From Oscillospiraceae bacterium (GTDB taxonomy: Bacteria; Bacillota; Clostridia; Oscillospirales; Oscillospiraceae): DNA of 64,000 nucleotides. The position numbers and the translations under genes are program-made. Position 1 is the first letter of the stretch. Each line of letters begins with the position of its first letter. The stretch lies in assembly GCA_017436955.1 (NCBI GenBank), contig JAFSCD010000007.1, forward strand, positions 1 to 64,000. Reading direction: 5' to 3'. Below, one piece after another: positions 16,285 to 24,870 of this stretch. A model generated the notes under the pieces. That model was not told the DNA's origin and ran no database searches. It worked only from the letters and a program-made list of their open reading frames with translations.

Positions 16285-16321
16285 CAAAAAAGCACACGGA
16301 AATTTCTTCCGTGTGCCTTTT
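16285..16321 (-). terminator. Intrinsic terminator of the PepSY lipoprotein gene
   Basis: An 11-bp stem AGCACACGGAA / TTCCGTGTGCT-type (16291-16318) followed on the minus strand by a T run. Confidence 0.85.
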
Positions 16322-16345
16322 GCTGCTTGTGATACTGCGGACAGC

Positions 16346-17518
16346 TTAATCGTTCTTTTCGCTTTCCGCCTTTACGATCTTGCCGCTCTCGGCATTGATC
16401 TCATAGGAATACTCGGTGGTCGCGGTCTCAAAGCTGACTTCCCAAAGGGCAACCTTGCCTTCCTCATCCAGCTCGGCTTCCAGCTCACGAACCGCCTCCT
16501 TCGCCAGACCGGCTGCGTTCAGAGCGATCTCGACAGCCTGCTCTTTGGTAATAGCAGTCTGTACCGGCTGGGTTGCCTGGGGCTTTTCATCTTCCTTCTC
16601 GGTCTCCACCTTTACGACCGTACCGTTGCTGGCATTGACGTCGCAATCGTATTCCTTCCCGGACGTTTCAAAGCTGACTTCCCAGTAAAGACCATTGCGC
16701 TCTTTATCCAGCTCGGCCTCCAGCTCGGTCACCTGCTCCTTCGTCAGACCGGCAGCCTTCAGCGCATTTTCAATGGCCTGCTCTTTGGTAACGGCAGGTG
16801 CGGCAGGCTCGGTAGCCGGCGGCTGGGTGGCAGGCTTGGTCTCCTTCACAGTGCCGCGGTCATCTTCCTTCTCGACCTCCGCCTTCACGACCGTACCGTC
16901 ATAGGCGTGGATGTCGTAGTCATACTCCTTCTCCCGGGTCTCGAAGCTGACCTCCCAGTAAAGACCGTCACGCTCTTTATCCAGCTCGGCCTCCAGATCG
17001 GTAACCGCTTCCTTGGTCAGACCGGCTGCCTTCAGCGCCAGTTCAATGGCGCTTTCCTTGGAGATGGGCTGCTTGGGCGCCTGGGTCTGTGCCGGCTCGG
17101 TTTCCTGCACAGGGGGCTGGGTAGGCGGCAGCGTTTCCTGAACGGCAGGCTGCTCTTCCTTCTCGACCTCCGTCTCCTTCACGTCACCGTCGGCGGCGCC
17201 GATGCTGTAAGAATATTCCTTCTCCAGAGTTTCGATATCTACATCCCAGACGATCTCATTCTTTTCCTCATCCAGCTCTGCTTCGATCCTGGTCGCGGCA
17301 TCCTTGCTGATGCCGGCTTCCAGCAGAGCCAGCTCGATGGCCTGTTCTTTTGTAACTTTCTGATCATTCTGCTCAACCGGAGTATTCGGCTGGGCCTGGT
17401 TGGGCTGCGTTGCAGCCGTTGTGGGTGAATTTTGCTTTTGAGGTGTTGCCAATTCGCCGCAGGCAGAAAGAGCAACGATCAACGAAAGCACCAAAATTGT
17501 TGCCAGGGTCTTTTTCAT
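16346..17518 (-). CDS. Lipoprotein with four PepSY repeats
   Basis: 390 aa. The signal peptide ends in lipobox LSAC, then a Gln/Thr/Pro linker. Four PepSY domains follow (about 55-115, 150-212, 240-300 and 325-390), each with an AI-E-AL-AAG-L helix, an acidic EAELD turn and a WEVSFET/YSYEI strand pair. Pro/Thr/Gln linkers separate them. PepSY domains often inhibit peptidases or act in the cell envelope. Repeats 2 and 3 are nearly the same, suggesting recent duplication. It is a single-gene unit with its own terminator. Confidence 0.9.
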   Translation of the reverse strand: MKKTLATILVLSLIVALSACGELATPQKQNSPTTAATQPNQAQPNTPVEQNDQKVTKEQAIELALLEAGISKDAATRIEAELDEEKNEIVWDVDIETLEKEYSYSIGAADGDVKETEVEKEEQPAVQETLPPTQPPVQETEPAQTQAPKQPISKESAIELALKAAGLTKEAVTDLEAELDKERDGLYWEVSFETREKEYDYDIHAYDGTVVKAEVEKEDDRGTVKETKPATQPPATEPAAPAVTKEQAIENALKAAGLTKEQVTELEAELDKERNGLYWEVSFETSGKEYDCDVNASNGTVVKVETEKEDEKPQATQPVQTAITKEQAVEIALNAAGLAKEAVRELEAELDEEGKVALWEVSFETATTEYSYEINAESGKIVKAESEKND

Positions 17519-17550
17519 TGTCAGTTTCCTCCTGTAGTGTTTTTATGTAC

Positions 17551-17579
17551 AAAAATGGGGGCGTGTATACCGCCCCCAT
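17551..17579 (-). terminator. Intrinsic terminator after the rubrerythrin gene
   Basis: ATGGGGGCG / CGCCCCCAT stem (17555-17579) followed on the minus strand by TTTTT, directly behind the rubrerythrin stop. Confidence 0.85.
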
Positions 17580-17584
17580 CGTGA

Positions 17585-18175
17585 TTACTTGAAATATCTC
17601 TCCAGCAGACCCTGCAGGGCTCTGCCGTGTCTGGCCTCATCGCGCGCCATCTCGTGGACGGTATCGTGGATGGCATCCAGGCCGTTGCGCTTTGCGCAGG
17701 CAGCCAGATCGAACTTGCCGGCGGTGGCGCCGAACTCGCAGTCAACGCGCCATGCCAGATTGTCCTTGGTGGTCGCCTTCATATTGGGCTCCAGGTCAGC
17801 GCCCAGCAGCTCTGCAAACTTTGCAGCGTGCTCAGCCTCTTCCCAGGCAGCCTTTTCCCAGTACAGACCGATCTCGGGGTAACCCTCACGGTGTGCGATG
17901 CGGGCCATGCACAGATACATACCCACCTCGCTGCACTCGCCGGTAAAGTTGGCCAGCAGCTGCTCGAAGATGAACTTCTTGTCCTCCTCGCTGATGTCGG
18001 GATTGTTCTTGACGGTCTTTTCATAGATGCCGTACTCGTGCTCGGCAGCCAGCTTGTTGGTCTCCATTACCTTGAACTTGGAGCCGGGAACCTTACAAAC
18101 GGGGCAAATAAAGCCTTCGGGCATAACCTCTGCTTCATGGACATAACCGCAAACGGGGCAAACAAACTTCTTCAT
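17585..18175 (-). CDS. Reverse rubrerythrin (NADH peroxidase component)
   Basis: 196 aa. An N-terminal rubredoxin centre (CPVCGY at about 5-10 and CPVCKV at about 24-29) is followed by a ferritin-like di-iron domain with E-x-x-H type ligands (for example WEEAEHAAKF and DEARHGRAL). The rubredoxin part before the di-iron part marks a reverse rubrerythrin. It reduces hydrogen peroxide in the cytosol of anaerobes using electrons from rubredoxin. It is the last gene of the perR-rubredoxin-rubrerythrin unit. The start at 18175 follows GGAGG. Confidence 0.92.
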   Translation of the reverse strand: MKKFVCPVCGYVHEAEVMPEGFICPVCKVPGSKFKVMETNKLAAEHEYGIYEKTVKNNPDISEEDKKFIFEQLLANFTGECSEVGMYLCMARIAHREGYPEIGLYWEKAAWEEAEHAAKFAELLGADLEPNMKATTKDNLAWRVDCEFGATAGKFDLAACAKRNGLDAIHDTVHEMARDEARHGRALQGLLERYFK

Positions 18176-18228
18176 AATAATTTCCTCCAAAATGTTATGG
18201 TTGTAATTTTTATTTATGCTTTTCGTAA

Positions 18229-18345
18229 TTAGTTTTCTTCTTCAAACAGATCCGGGCCGACGCCGCAGATGGGGCATTCGTAATCTTCCGGCAGCTCTTC
18301 GCCTTCGTAGACGTAGCCGCAGACGGTGCAAACGAACTTCTTCAT
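18229..18345 (-). CDS. Mini-rubredoxin (short protein)
   Basis: 38 aa reading [20 protein letters not shown] followed by a [13 protein letters not shown] end. The two CxxC knuckles are those of rubredoxin, but the protein lacks most of the usual middle segment (rubredoxins have about 52 aa). It is shorter than many gene callers report. Its ATG overlaps the perR stop (ATGA at 18342-18345), and it lies just before the rubrerythrin that it could reduce. Confidence 0.85.
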   Translation of the reverse strand: MKKFVCTVCGYVYEGEELPEDYECPICGVGPDLFEEEN

Positions 18346-18740
18346 GCTGTCTCCTCCTTGTTGATACATTCATTACAGATGCCTGTAAAGGTAAGGTGGC
18401 AGGAGTTTACCTGCCCGATGCCGGATACCGATTTGGTCAATTCTTCGGGAACCGCGATCTGGTGTAGGTCCAGCACACTGCCACAAGCTGTGCAGATAAA
18501 GTGGACGTGGGGTTTCGTGTTTCCGTCAAACCGCTCGGTACCGTGTACCGTTCCCACGGTGATGATCTCGCCCCGCTCCTTAAAGCGGGCCAGATTACGA
18601 TACACCGTAGCCAGTGAGATGTCGGAATGTTCCGCCTTCAGCTGTTCGTAGACCCATTCTGCTGACGGATGCACATCTGTGCTTCGCAAGCAGTGCAGGA
18701 TCGCGTTGCGTTTGCGGAAACGCTTTGCTGTCGCTTCCAT
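18342..18740 (-). CDS. perR: Fur-family peroxide regulator, PerR-like
   Basis: 132 aa. A winged-helix domain (1-80) with the recognition helix SLATVYRNL, then the metal site with ERFDG, KPHVHF and a structural zinc site of two CxxC pairs (CTAC and CNEC). The Asp in ERFD fits PerR rather than Fur or Zur, where Glu is usual. It would use iron-catalysed His oxidation to sense peroxide. It is cotranscribed with rubredoxin and rubrerythrin, and a Per/Fur box overlaps its own start site, so autoregulation is likely. Confidence 0.85.
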   Translation of the reverse strand: MEATAKRFRKRNAILHCLRSTDVHPSAEWVYEQLKAEHSDISLATVYRNLARFKERGEIITVGTVHGTERFDGNTKPHVHFICTACGSVLDLHQIAVPEELTKSVSGIGQVNSCHLTFTGICNECINKEETA

Positions 18741-18759
18741 TTGGCACCTCCTAAATGCG

Positions 18760-18772
18760 AATGATTATCATT
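18760..18772 (-). promoter_or_regulatory. Per/Fur-box operator
   Basis: The palindrome AATGATTATCATT lies 10-20 nt downstream of the -10 box, over the probable transcription start of perR. It matches the inner core of Fur-family boxes. Confidence 0.7.
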
Positions 18773-18781
18773 TACATCCAC

Positions 18782-18810
18782 ACTATATCACGCCCGTTTT
18801 TGTTTGTCAA
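18782..18810 (-). promoter_or_regulatory. Sigma-A promoter of the perR unit
   Basis: TTGACA (18805-18810), 17-nt spacer and TATAGT (18782-18787) on the minus strand. Confidence 0.85.
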
Positions 18811-18861
18811 CACTTTTTTGAAAAAATTTTGGAAAATTTTTCTGCAGGCAAAAAGTAACGC

Positions 18862-18982
18862 CTTGCCCCCCTCAAAGAGGGGGCCAAGGTTTCGGATTCG
18901 TTGAAATGTTATCGTAGGGGTCGATGCCCACATCGACCCGTATCTTCTCTAAACCGGGCGGATGTAGGCATCCGCCCCTACA
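18862..18982. repeat. Intergenic repeats: lone hairpin and a family C element
   Basis: A GCCCCC/GGGGGC hairpin stands at 18862-18885, then a family C element at 18913-18982: GTAGGGG and CCCCTAC ends around TCGATGCCCACATCGA and GCGGATGTAGGCATCCGC hairpins. No gene is seen in 18811-19002. Confidence 0.65.
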
Positions 18983-19002
18983 CCCATTTCTTTATTGCGC
19001 AC

Positions 19003-19920
19003 CTATCCCAGCGCGGCCGTCACCAGGATCGGCACATTATCCCGATAGATCTCATCAAACTGGCTCAGGGGCAGCGGATTGATCCCCTCGCCCACCTCCA
19101 CCGTATATCCCGGCTTGCGGAAATACTGAATAAACCAATCCTTATACCCGGCAAACGCCGACGCATAGGGCGTATCCTCCAACCCGTAGCCGCTGACCGC
19201 CGCCAGCCGCTCACCCAATTCCCTTGCGCCGGGCACGAACACATCCGCAAACTGCCAGTAAATCACCTTCCCCTGGGTATGATACGCCAGCACCAGCGCC
19301 GGATCCACCGCCTCGGTATATTCCACCATCGCCCGGCTTTCCGGCTGGGTCAACGGCGCGCGTCCCACATAATCCCGCGGTGCCGGTCGGTCATAGCCCT
19401 GGGAGAATTTAATTTCTCTGGCCTGCAGCCAGCCGGCAGGATACTGCAGATTCAGATCCACCCCCTGCAGATTGGCTTTCCAGCCGTCCGGGAAGGGAAT
19501 ATTGGGGAATTGCTGCGCGATCGCCACTGCCGTTTCATAGCCCACCTGACCCGGCTGCAGCACCCCGGTCACCAGATCCACCCCGTCGGGATTCACCATC
19601 GGCACCGTGTAGATGGTCACCTGCTGGGCAAGACCGGCACCGTCCACGCCGCCGATGCTTCCACCGGTCTGAATGGCAATGGCAAGCTCCTCCACGAATT
19701 TCAATATCACCGGCGCCGTGATCCACTCATTGGCGTGAAACGCCGCCGCGTACAGCACCCTGCGCGGACCGTTGCCGATCACAAGGGAGCGGATCGGTCG
19801 GTCAAACGCGGTAACAGCAAGTAATTCCGACCGGCAGAAGGGGTAGACCTTTGTCAGCTCCAAAATCGTTTCATCGCAAAGCTGCGCCGTCATCGGCACG
19901 TCGGTTCTTACGACAGACAT
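19003..19920 (-). CDS. M14-family zinc carboxypeptidase (gamma-D-glutamyl-diamino acid peptidase type)
   Basis: 305 aa. The zinc ligands of M14 peptidases are visible: FHANEW (H..E) about residue 65, a later AYHTQG His about 210, and the catalytic Glu region TVEVGEG about 270. YTVPMVNPDGVDL is the substrate-pocket stretch. The subgroup cleaves gamma-D-Glu-diaminopimelate bonds of peptidoglycan peptides, often in sporulation or wall recycling. No signal peptide. The start at 19920 follows GGAGGTG with a TTTTT spacer; that site lies inside the hairpin that follows mnmG. Confidence 0.85.
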   Translation of the reverse strand: MSVVRTDVPMTAQLCDETILELTKVYPFCRSELLAVTAFDRPIRSLVIGNGPRRVLYAAAFHANEWITAPVILKFVEELAIAIQTGGSIGGVDGAGLAQQVTIYTVPMVNPDGVDLVTGVLQPGQVGYETAVAIAQQFPNIPFPDGWKANLQGVDLNLQYPAGWLQAREIKFSQGYDRPAPRDYVGRAPLTQPESRAMVEYTEAVDPALVLAYHTQGKVIYWQFADVFVPGARELGERLAAVSGYGLEDTPYASAFAGYKDWFIQYFRKPGYTVEVGEGINPLPLSQFDEIYRDNVPILVTAALG

Positions 19921-19927
19921 AAAAATC

Positions 19928-19957
19928 ACCTCCGGACATTGTATGCTCCGGAGGTGA
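19928..19957 (-). terminator. Hairpin between mnmG and the M14 gene; contains the ribosome site
   Basis: A perfect 10-bp stem CACCTCCGGA / TCCGGAGGTG, with a T run on the minus strand right after it and then the ATG. The 3' arm is the Shine-Dalgarno sequence of the peptidase, so the same stem can terminate mnmG transcripts and hide that ribosome site. Confidence 0.75.
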
Positions 19958-19967
19958 TGATTTTCAC

Positions 19968-21836
19968 TTATGTGTTTTGCTCCAGCCAGATCAGCAGCAC
20001 GGCGATATCTGCCGGGCTGACGCCGGATATCCTGCCTGCCTGTCCGATGGACACGGGGCGGATTTCCGACAGCTTTTGCCGGGCTTCCAGCCGCAGACCG
20101 GCGATGGCTTCGTAGTCGATATTTTCCGGCAGCAGACGGGATTCCTCTTTCTTAAAATCCTCCACCTGCTTGCTCTGCCGCAGAAGATAGCCGGCATATT
20201 TGATCTGGATCTCCACCGCCTGGGTCACGCTGTCGGGAAGCTGGGGTCTTTCCGTATCAAAGGGCGCAATATCCGCGTAGGTGACCTGGGGTCTGCGCAG
20301 CAGATCCGCGAGTCTTGCCGAATTCGCCACCGGCGCGGAGTCCCGGCTTGCCAGCATTTCATTCAGCGCGTCACTTGCCGGTACGCCGCTGCTTTCCAGA
20401 CGGCTCATTTCCCGGCGCACGGCTTCGTATTTTTCTTCCACCGCCTGCAGCCGCTGCGGACTTACCAGACCCACTCTGGCGCCGATGTGGGTCAGGCGCT
20501 GATCCGCATTGTCCTGCCGGTGCAGCAGCCGGTATTCCGACCGGCTGGTCATGATCCGGTAGGGTTCTTCCGTACCCTTGGTTACCAGATCGTCGATCAG
20601 CGTGCCGATATAGCTGGTATCCCGGGTCAGGATCAGCGGCTCTTTTCCCTGAATTTTCAGCGCCGCGTTGACGCCTGCCACCCAGCCCTGAACAGCAGCC
20701 TCCTCATAGCCGGAGGTGCCGTTGAACTGTCCCGCGCCGTAAAGCCCGGAGATCGTCTTTGTCTCCAGGGTAGGCAGCAGCGCCGTGGGGTCGATGCACT
20801 CATATTCAATGGCGTATGCCGGGCGCATCATCTGGGCATTTTCCAGACCGGGAATGGTGCGCAGCATCGCAAGCTGCACATCCTCCGGCAGCGAGGACGA
20901 AAGTCCCTGCACGTACATTTCTTCCGTATCCAGTCCGCAGGGCTCAATAAACAGCTGATGCCGCTGCTTCTCCGCAAAGCGGACGATCTTGGTCTCGATA
21001 CTGGGGCAATACCGGGGGCCTACGCCGGAAATGGTACCGTCATACATCGGGCTGCGGTGCAGATTATCCCGGATGATCTGATGGGTCGCTTCGTTGGTAT
21101 AGGTCAGATAGCACACGGCGCTGTTGTACAGCTTACCGCCCGTACGGAAGGAAAAAGGCTCTGCTTTTTCGTCACCCTCCTGCAGCTCCATTTTGGAAAA
21201 ATCCACACTGCGGCGGTTGATCCTGGGCGGTGTGCCGGTCTTAAACCGGCGCAGAGGCAAGCCCAGCGTCCGCAGATCGTCCGCCAAGCCCACAGACGGA
21301 TGCATACCGTCCGGACCGGAGGAAAGCACGCTTTCGCCGGTGATGCAGGTGCTGTCAAGATAGGTGCCGGTGGCAATGATCACCGCTTTTGCGTTGTAAA
21401 TTGCACCCAGCTGGGTCTGCACGCCGGTAACCGCGCCGTTTTCCGTCAGGATCTTTACGATCTGCGCCTGCTTCAGCTCCAGATTTTCCTGCTGCTCCAG
21501 GGTGTGCTTCATCACCTGCTGGTATTTGCGGCGGTCAGCCTGGGCACGCAGCGAATGTACTGCCGGACCCTTGCCCCGGTTCAGCATCCGGTACTGGATG
21601 CAGGCCTTGTCCGCAGCCACACCCATCTCGCCACCCAGGGCATCCAGCTCCCGGACAAGATGTCCCTTGCCGGTGCCGCCGATGGCAGGATTGCAAGGCA
21701 TATTGCCCACAGCGTCCAGATTGATCGTAAAAAGAATGGTCTGCAGCCCCAGGCGGGCAGCCGCCAGCGCCGCCTCGATGCCGGCGTGTCCCGCACCGAT
21801 CACGGCGATATCACATTGTCCGGCAAAATAGGTCAT
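19968..21836 (-). CDS. mnmG: tRNA uridine-5-carboxymethylaminomethyl modification enzyme MnmG (GidA)
   Basis: 622 aa, the usual length. The FAD-binding N-terminus [18 protein letters not shown], the [17 protein letters not shown] stretch and the C-terminal [15 protein letters not shown] helix (here [11 protein letters not shown]) are diagnostic. With MnmE it modifies U34 of certain tRNAs using methylene-THF and FAD. mnmE is not in the window. The start at 21836 has GGAG at usual spacing. A repeat region lies upstream, so it probably has its own promoter, which I could not identify. Confidence 0.97.
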   Translation of the reverse strand: MTYFAGQCDIAVIGAGHAGIEAALAAARLGLQTILFTINLDAVGNMPCNPAIGGTGKGHLVRELDALGGEMGVAADKACIQYRMLNRGKGPAVHSLRAQADRRKYQQVMKHTLEQQENLELKQAQIVKILTENGAVTGVQTQLGAIYNAKAVIIATGTYLDSTCITGESVLSSGPDGMHPSVGLADDLRTLGLPLRRFKTGTPPRINRRSVDFSKMELQEGDEKAEPFSFRTGGKLYNSAVCYLTYTNEATHQIIRDNLHRSPMYDGTISGVGPRYCPSIETKIVRFAEKQRHQLFIEPCGLDTEEMYVQGLSSSLPEDVQLAMLRTIPGLENAQMMRPAYAIEYECIDPTALLPTLETKTISGLYGAGQFNGTSGYEEAAVQGWVAGVNAALKIQGKEPLILTRDTSYIGTLIDDLVTKGTEEPYRIMTSRSEYRLLHRQDNADQRLTHIGARVGLVSPQRLQAVEEKYEAVRREMSRLESSGVPASDALNEMLASRDSAPVANSARLADLLRRPQVTYADIAPFDTERPQLPDSVTQAVEIQIKYAGYLLRQSKQVEDFKKEESRLLPENIDYEAIAGLRLEARQKLSEIRPVSIGQAGRISGVSPADIAVLLIWLEQNT

Positions 21837-21894
21837 TGAAATTTACTCCTTAACTGATATTCCGCCCCAACGGGTTATTATAAGGGGCGGACAT

Positions 21895-22058
21895 CCCCTC
21901 TCCCGGGGAGAGGTTGGATTTTTGCGAAGCAAAAAGACGGGTGTGGAATGGCGTGCAGTGAAAAACAGCTGAGGTCTTAAAATATTGCAAAACACGACGT
22001 TCCTGTCCGCTTTCCACATCCGCTTCGCTATCGCTCAGCACCTTCTCCCCGGGAGAAG
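21895..22058. repeat. Family A palindromic element, copy A1
   Basis: About 164 bp. Each end has hairpin 1 (CTCTCCCGGGGAGAG or TTCTCCCCGGGAGAA) and hairpin 2, followed inward by GGTGTGGAA or, in inverse, GGATGTGGAA. The ends are inverted relative to each other. The centre is A+T-rich and resembles that of copy A3. It has no coding capacity. Confidence 0.75.
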
Positions 22059-22063
22059 TTTTC

Positions 22064-22119
22064 GTAGGGACACCCGTCCCCGGGTGTCCGCGGTCACCGC
22101 AGGAGCGGCGACCCTACAC
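22064..22119. repeat. Family C-like element at the end of trmB
   Basis: GTAGGG...CCCTAC ends with internal GGACACCCG/CGGGTGTCC and CGGTCACCGC hairpins. It abuts copy A1, and its CCCTAC end supplies the trmB stop codon (22114-22116, TAG on the minus strand). Confidence 0.6.
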
Positions 22120-22794
22120 ATTCTCTTTTGCTTCTTTCGTAATCTTCGGCAAGACAAAAGGTTTGCACACCACCTCGCAGCGGTTGATGGGCGTTCCCAG
22201 GGCGTGGAACTTTTCCTCGTAGCCGGTCATAATGCCCACGATGCCGTTGGCGTGCAGATCCCGGGTCAGATTCCTGACCTCCAGACCGCAGGCGGCAAAC
22301 TCCTCCTCGCTGAAGGCAAACAGATCGGCGTTATCCGTCTTAAAATGGAACTCGCCGCCTTCGCGCACCACCCGGCAATACTTGTCCAGAAAGCCCCGAT
22401 GGGTCAGCCGCCGCTTGGCATTCTTCTTCCGGGGCCAGGGGTCGGGGAAATTGATAAACAGCCGATCGATCTCCTCACCGGCAAAGATCTCCTCGATCTT
22501 CGCCACGTCCATATCAATATAAAATACATTTTTAAGACCCATATTTCTGGCCTTTTCCATCGCCACCACCATCGCTTCCCGGCAGCGCTCCACAGCGATC
22601 AGCAGCACATCGGGATTGGCCTGCGCGGTTTCGGCAGTAAATTTGCCCTTGCCGCAGCCGACCTCCACCCAAAGGGCGGTACAATCCGGCTTCAGGCTGC
22701 GCCAGTTGCCCTTCAGGGTCTCCGGCTCGGTGATCCGGTAATCGGCGCATTTTTCCATCCGCGGCTCCAAATTCCGCATTTTCCGCATTCTCAT
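22114..22794 (-). CDS. trmB: tRNA (guanine-N7-)-methyltransferase
   Basis: 226 aa. The SAM motif VEVGCGKGKF, the NFPDPWPRKKNAKRRLTH signature and a C-terminal TGYEEKF phrase identify TrmB, which makes m7G46 in tRNA. The start at 22794 is preceded by GGAGGG, 7 nt away. The last codons run into an intergenic repeat that provides the stop. Confidence 0.95.
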   Translation of the reverse strand: MRMRKMRNLEPRMEKCADYRITEPETLKGNWRSLKPDCTALWVEVGCGKGKFTAETAQANPDVLLIAVERCREAMVVAMEKARNMGLKNVFYIDMDVAKIEEIFAGEEIDRLFINFPDPWPRKKNAKRRLTHRGFLDKYCRVVREGGEFHFKTDNADLFAFSEEEFAACGLEVRNLTRDLHANGIVGIMTGYEEKFHALGTPINRCEVVCKPFVLPKITKEAKENV

Positions 22795-22882
22795 ACAGAA
22801 ACCCTCCAAAAAGGTAAAATTCATTTCCAATTTTGTATTATAGCAAAACCTGTCCCATCCGTCAAAGTATTTTCTTTCTTCT

Positions 22883-22919
22883 CAAAAAAGCTGCCATCCA
22901 AACGGATGGCAGCTTTTTG
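22883..22919 (-). terminator. Intrinsic terminator of the DUF3048 gene
   Basis: AGCTGCCATCC / GGATGGCAGCT stem (22889-22913) with an A run before and a T run after it. Confidence 0.85.
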
Positions 22920-22925
22920 TTTCAT

Positions 22926-24044
22926 TTACTCCACGTCAATGTGACCGGTCATGGGAACGATGGCGATATAGCTCTTGCCAACACCCAGGGTGATGGGCGT
23001 GCCGTTCTCCAAAGTATAGGTATACGGATCGCTCTCGGTGGGACGGCTCCACTTGATGGCGACCATCTGCCCGTTGCAGGCAAAGTAGCCGGTACCCTCG
23101 CCGGTGACGTCGATCTTCATCCAGCCGTTTTTGTTCTTGAGGGTCTCATTGGGGGTGTGCAGCACCAGCACGTTCCGGAAGGTCAGCGTTTCGCCGGTGT
23201 TGCCGTCTACATAGGTCTCACCGCCGGAATAGCCGCTGTGCTTCTGGTAAGCCTCATACAGCCCGGTATCTTCATTATATGTCAGGGTGGTGTACTTGTG
23301 CCACTTTTCCGAGGTGGACTGGCTCAAATTGAACCACACCTGGATCTTCTTGGCGCTGTCGCCTACGAAGAAGGCTTCCTCATCAAATTTCAGTCCCACG
23401 TCCAGGCTTTCGCTCCGGGTGACTGTCAGACCCAGCTCCTCGGCAGCTTGCAAAACCTTCTCGGGCTTGATGAACATGGTATGGGTGGACTCGTGGGTAT
23501 CCTGCCGCTCAAAGTGGAAATACTTGTAGCCGGTGCTGTTGCCGTCGATATGCTCCCAGCCGGTCTCCTCAAAGGTGACCTCTGCGCTGTACTTGTCGTA
23601 CTGCGAGCCCTGCCTGGGGCTTTGACCGTTGTGTACAAAGATCGCGTCGTACGCCATAGCCACCCGGATAAAATCCCGGCGGGCGCTGCGGATATCGCCG
23701 ATGGAGCCGGTCACGGACGCCATATCATAGTACACGCCCATGCAGCGGGTCTCGCCCTCGATGAGCATTTCGTACACAATGTCTGCCTGCGCCACACCGT
23801 GCTGGGGCATTGCGCCCTTGGAGTTGTCGATGGCGACGGCATAGGGGCGATTATTGGTAAGCGCCTCGACCTTCTCACCGGTCAAAGGATTGTATCTTTC
23901 TTCCGCAGGCGGTTGGGTAAAGGGCTGGGTGGGTACGGTGGTGGGCTGTGTGGGTGCTTCCGTCTCAACAGGGGTCTCGGCAGGGGCACAGCCACAAACC
24001 AATATCAGCACAATAGCCAGCACAAAAATCAAGGCGCGTTTCAT
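22926..24044 (-). CDS. DUF3048 lipoprotein (YerB-like)
   Basis: 372 aa. The lipobox CGC near residue 18 follows a hydrophobic signal, then a Thr/Pro linker. The DUF3048 core begins with YNPLTGE, continues with NNRPYAVAIDN, PQHGVAQADIVYEMLIEGETRCMGVYYD, and IGDIRSARRDFIRVA. The C-terminal half has GETYVDGNTGETLTFRNVLVLHTP, the second domain of the family. Function is not established; the family is common in spore-forming Firmicutes as surface lipoproteins. The start at 24044 follows AAAGGA. Single-gene unit. Confidence 0.9.
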   Translation of the reverse strand: MKRALIFVLAIVLILVCGCAPAETPVETEAPTQPTTVPTQPFTQPPAEERYNPLTGEKVEALTNNRPYAVAIDNSKGAMPQHGVAQADIVYEMLIEGETRCMGVYYDMASVTGSIGDIRSARRDFIRVAMAYDAIFVHNGQSPRQGSQYDKYSAEVTFEETGWEHIDGNSTGYKYFHFERQDTHESTHTMFIKPEKVLQAAEELGLTVTRSESLDVGLKFDEEAFFVGDSAKKIQVWFNLSQSTSEKWHKYTTLTYNEDTGLYEAYQKHSGYSGGETYVDGNTGETLTFRNVLVLHTPNETLKNKNGWMKIDVTGEGTGYFACNGQMVAIKWSRPTESDPYTYTLENGTPITLGVGKSYIAIVPMTGHIDVE

Positions 24045-24206
24045 AGGGGTACATCCTTTCAACAATAGGGTTTGCCCTATTATAGCAGAAGGTGTCGAAG
24101 ATTGCAAAGGAAATATTTACATTTTTTATCTTCGGAAAGACTTTTTGTAAAATCCCACTAGCGAAATAAGAACAAATGTGTTATGATAATTCCCGAGGTG
24201 AATTTT

Positions 24207-24365
24207 ATGGAAGAAAAAGATTTGCATGAAATCACGCAAGAGCAGCCCGAATCCACCTATACGCCCCGTCCCCGTTGGCAGCGCGTGCTGGCGTGGATCG
24301 GTGTCGGCATTATGATCCTCGGCGTGATCTTGTACTATTATCACATTGCGCGGGGTGGTATGTAA
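24207..24365 (+). CDS. Small single-pass membrane protein upstream of ruvC
   Basis: 52 aa: a charged N-terminal part, then one membrane helix (about 27-47) and a short C-terminus. GAGGTG stands 6 nt before the ATG at 24207. Its TAA overlaps the ruvC ATG (TAATG), so it is coupled to ruvC. I do not recognise a family. Confidence 0.65.
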   Translation: MEEKDLHEITQEQPESTYTPRPRWQRVLAWIGVGIMILGVILYYYHIARGGM

Positions 24366-24859
24366 TGCGGATCCTGGGAATTGACCCGGGCTACGGCATC
24401 ACCGGCTTCGGTCTGATCGAAGCCCAGCGCAACCAGACCCGGCTGATCCAATGCGGCGCTATCACCACCCCTGCCGGGATGGATTTTTCTGCCCGGCTGG
24501 AGATCATCTATGAGGATATGAAAAAGCTGCTGGAGGTGGCAAAGCCCGATGCGGTGGCCATTGAGGAGCTGTTTTTCGGGCAGAACGTCACCACCGGTAT
24601 CGGCGTCGCCCAAAGCCGCGGCGTGATCTTGCTTGCCATCCGGCAGGCAGGTCTGGAGGTCACTGCCTATAAGCCCTCCCAGATCAAGCAGGCGCTGGTA
24701 GGCTACGGCAACGCCACCAAGCACCAAATGCAGGAAATGACCAAGCGGCTCCTGCACCTGCAGCAAAGCCCCAAGCCGGATGACGCGGCAGACGCCATCG
24801 CCATCGCTCTGTGCCACGCCCGTTCCAGCACATCTTTGATCGCTACGGCACAAAAATAA
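24365..24859 (+). CDS. ruvC: Holliday junction resolvase RuvC
   Basis: 164 aa. The acidic catalytic residues lie in GIDPGYGITGFG (Asp near residue 7), EELFFGQN (Glu near 66), and the C-terminal DDAADAIAIALCH. RuvC cleaves junctions moved by RuvAB. The start is the ATG at 24365 in the TAATG overlap. Upstream I saw a TATGAT but no good -35 box. Confidence 0.95.
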   Translation: MRILGIDPGYGITGFGLIEAQRNQTRLIQCGAITTPAGMDFSARLEIIYEDMKKLLEVAKPDAVAIEELFFGQNVTTGIGVAQSRGVILLAIRQAGLEVTAYKPSQIKQALVGYGNATKHQMQEMTKRLLHLQQSPKPDDAADAIAIALCHARSSTSLIATAQK

Positions 24860-24870
24860 GCCTTCCGCCG

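Noticed and set aside
24160..24190. LexA box before ruvC
   Set aside because: GAAC-AAAT-GTGT resembles only one half of a LexA site and has no good second half; support is too weak.
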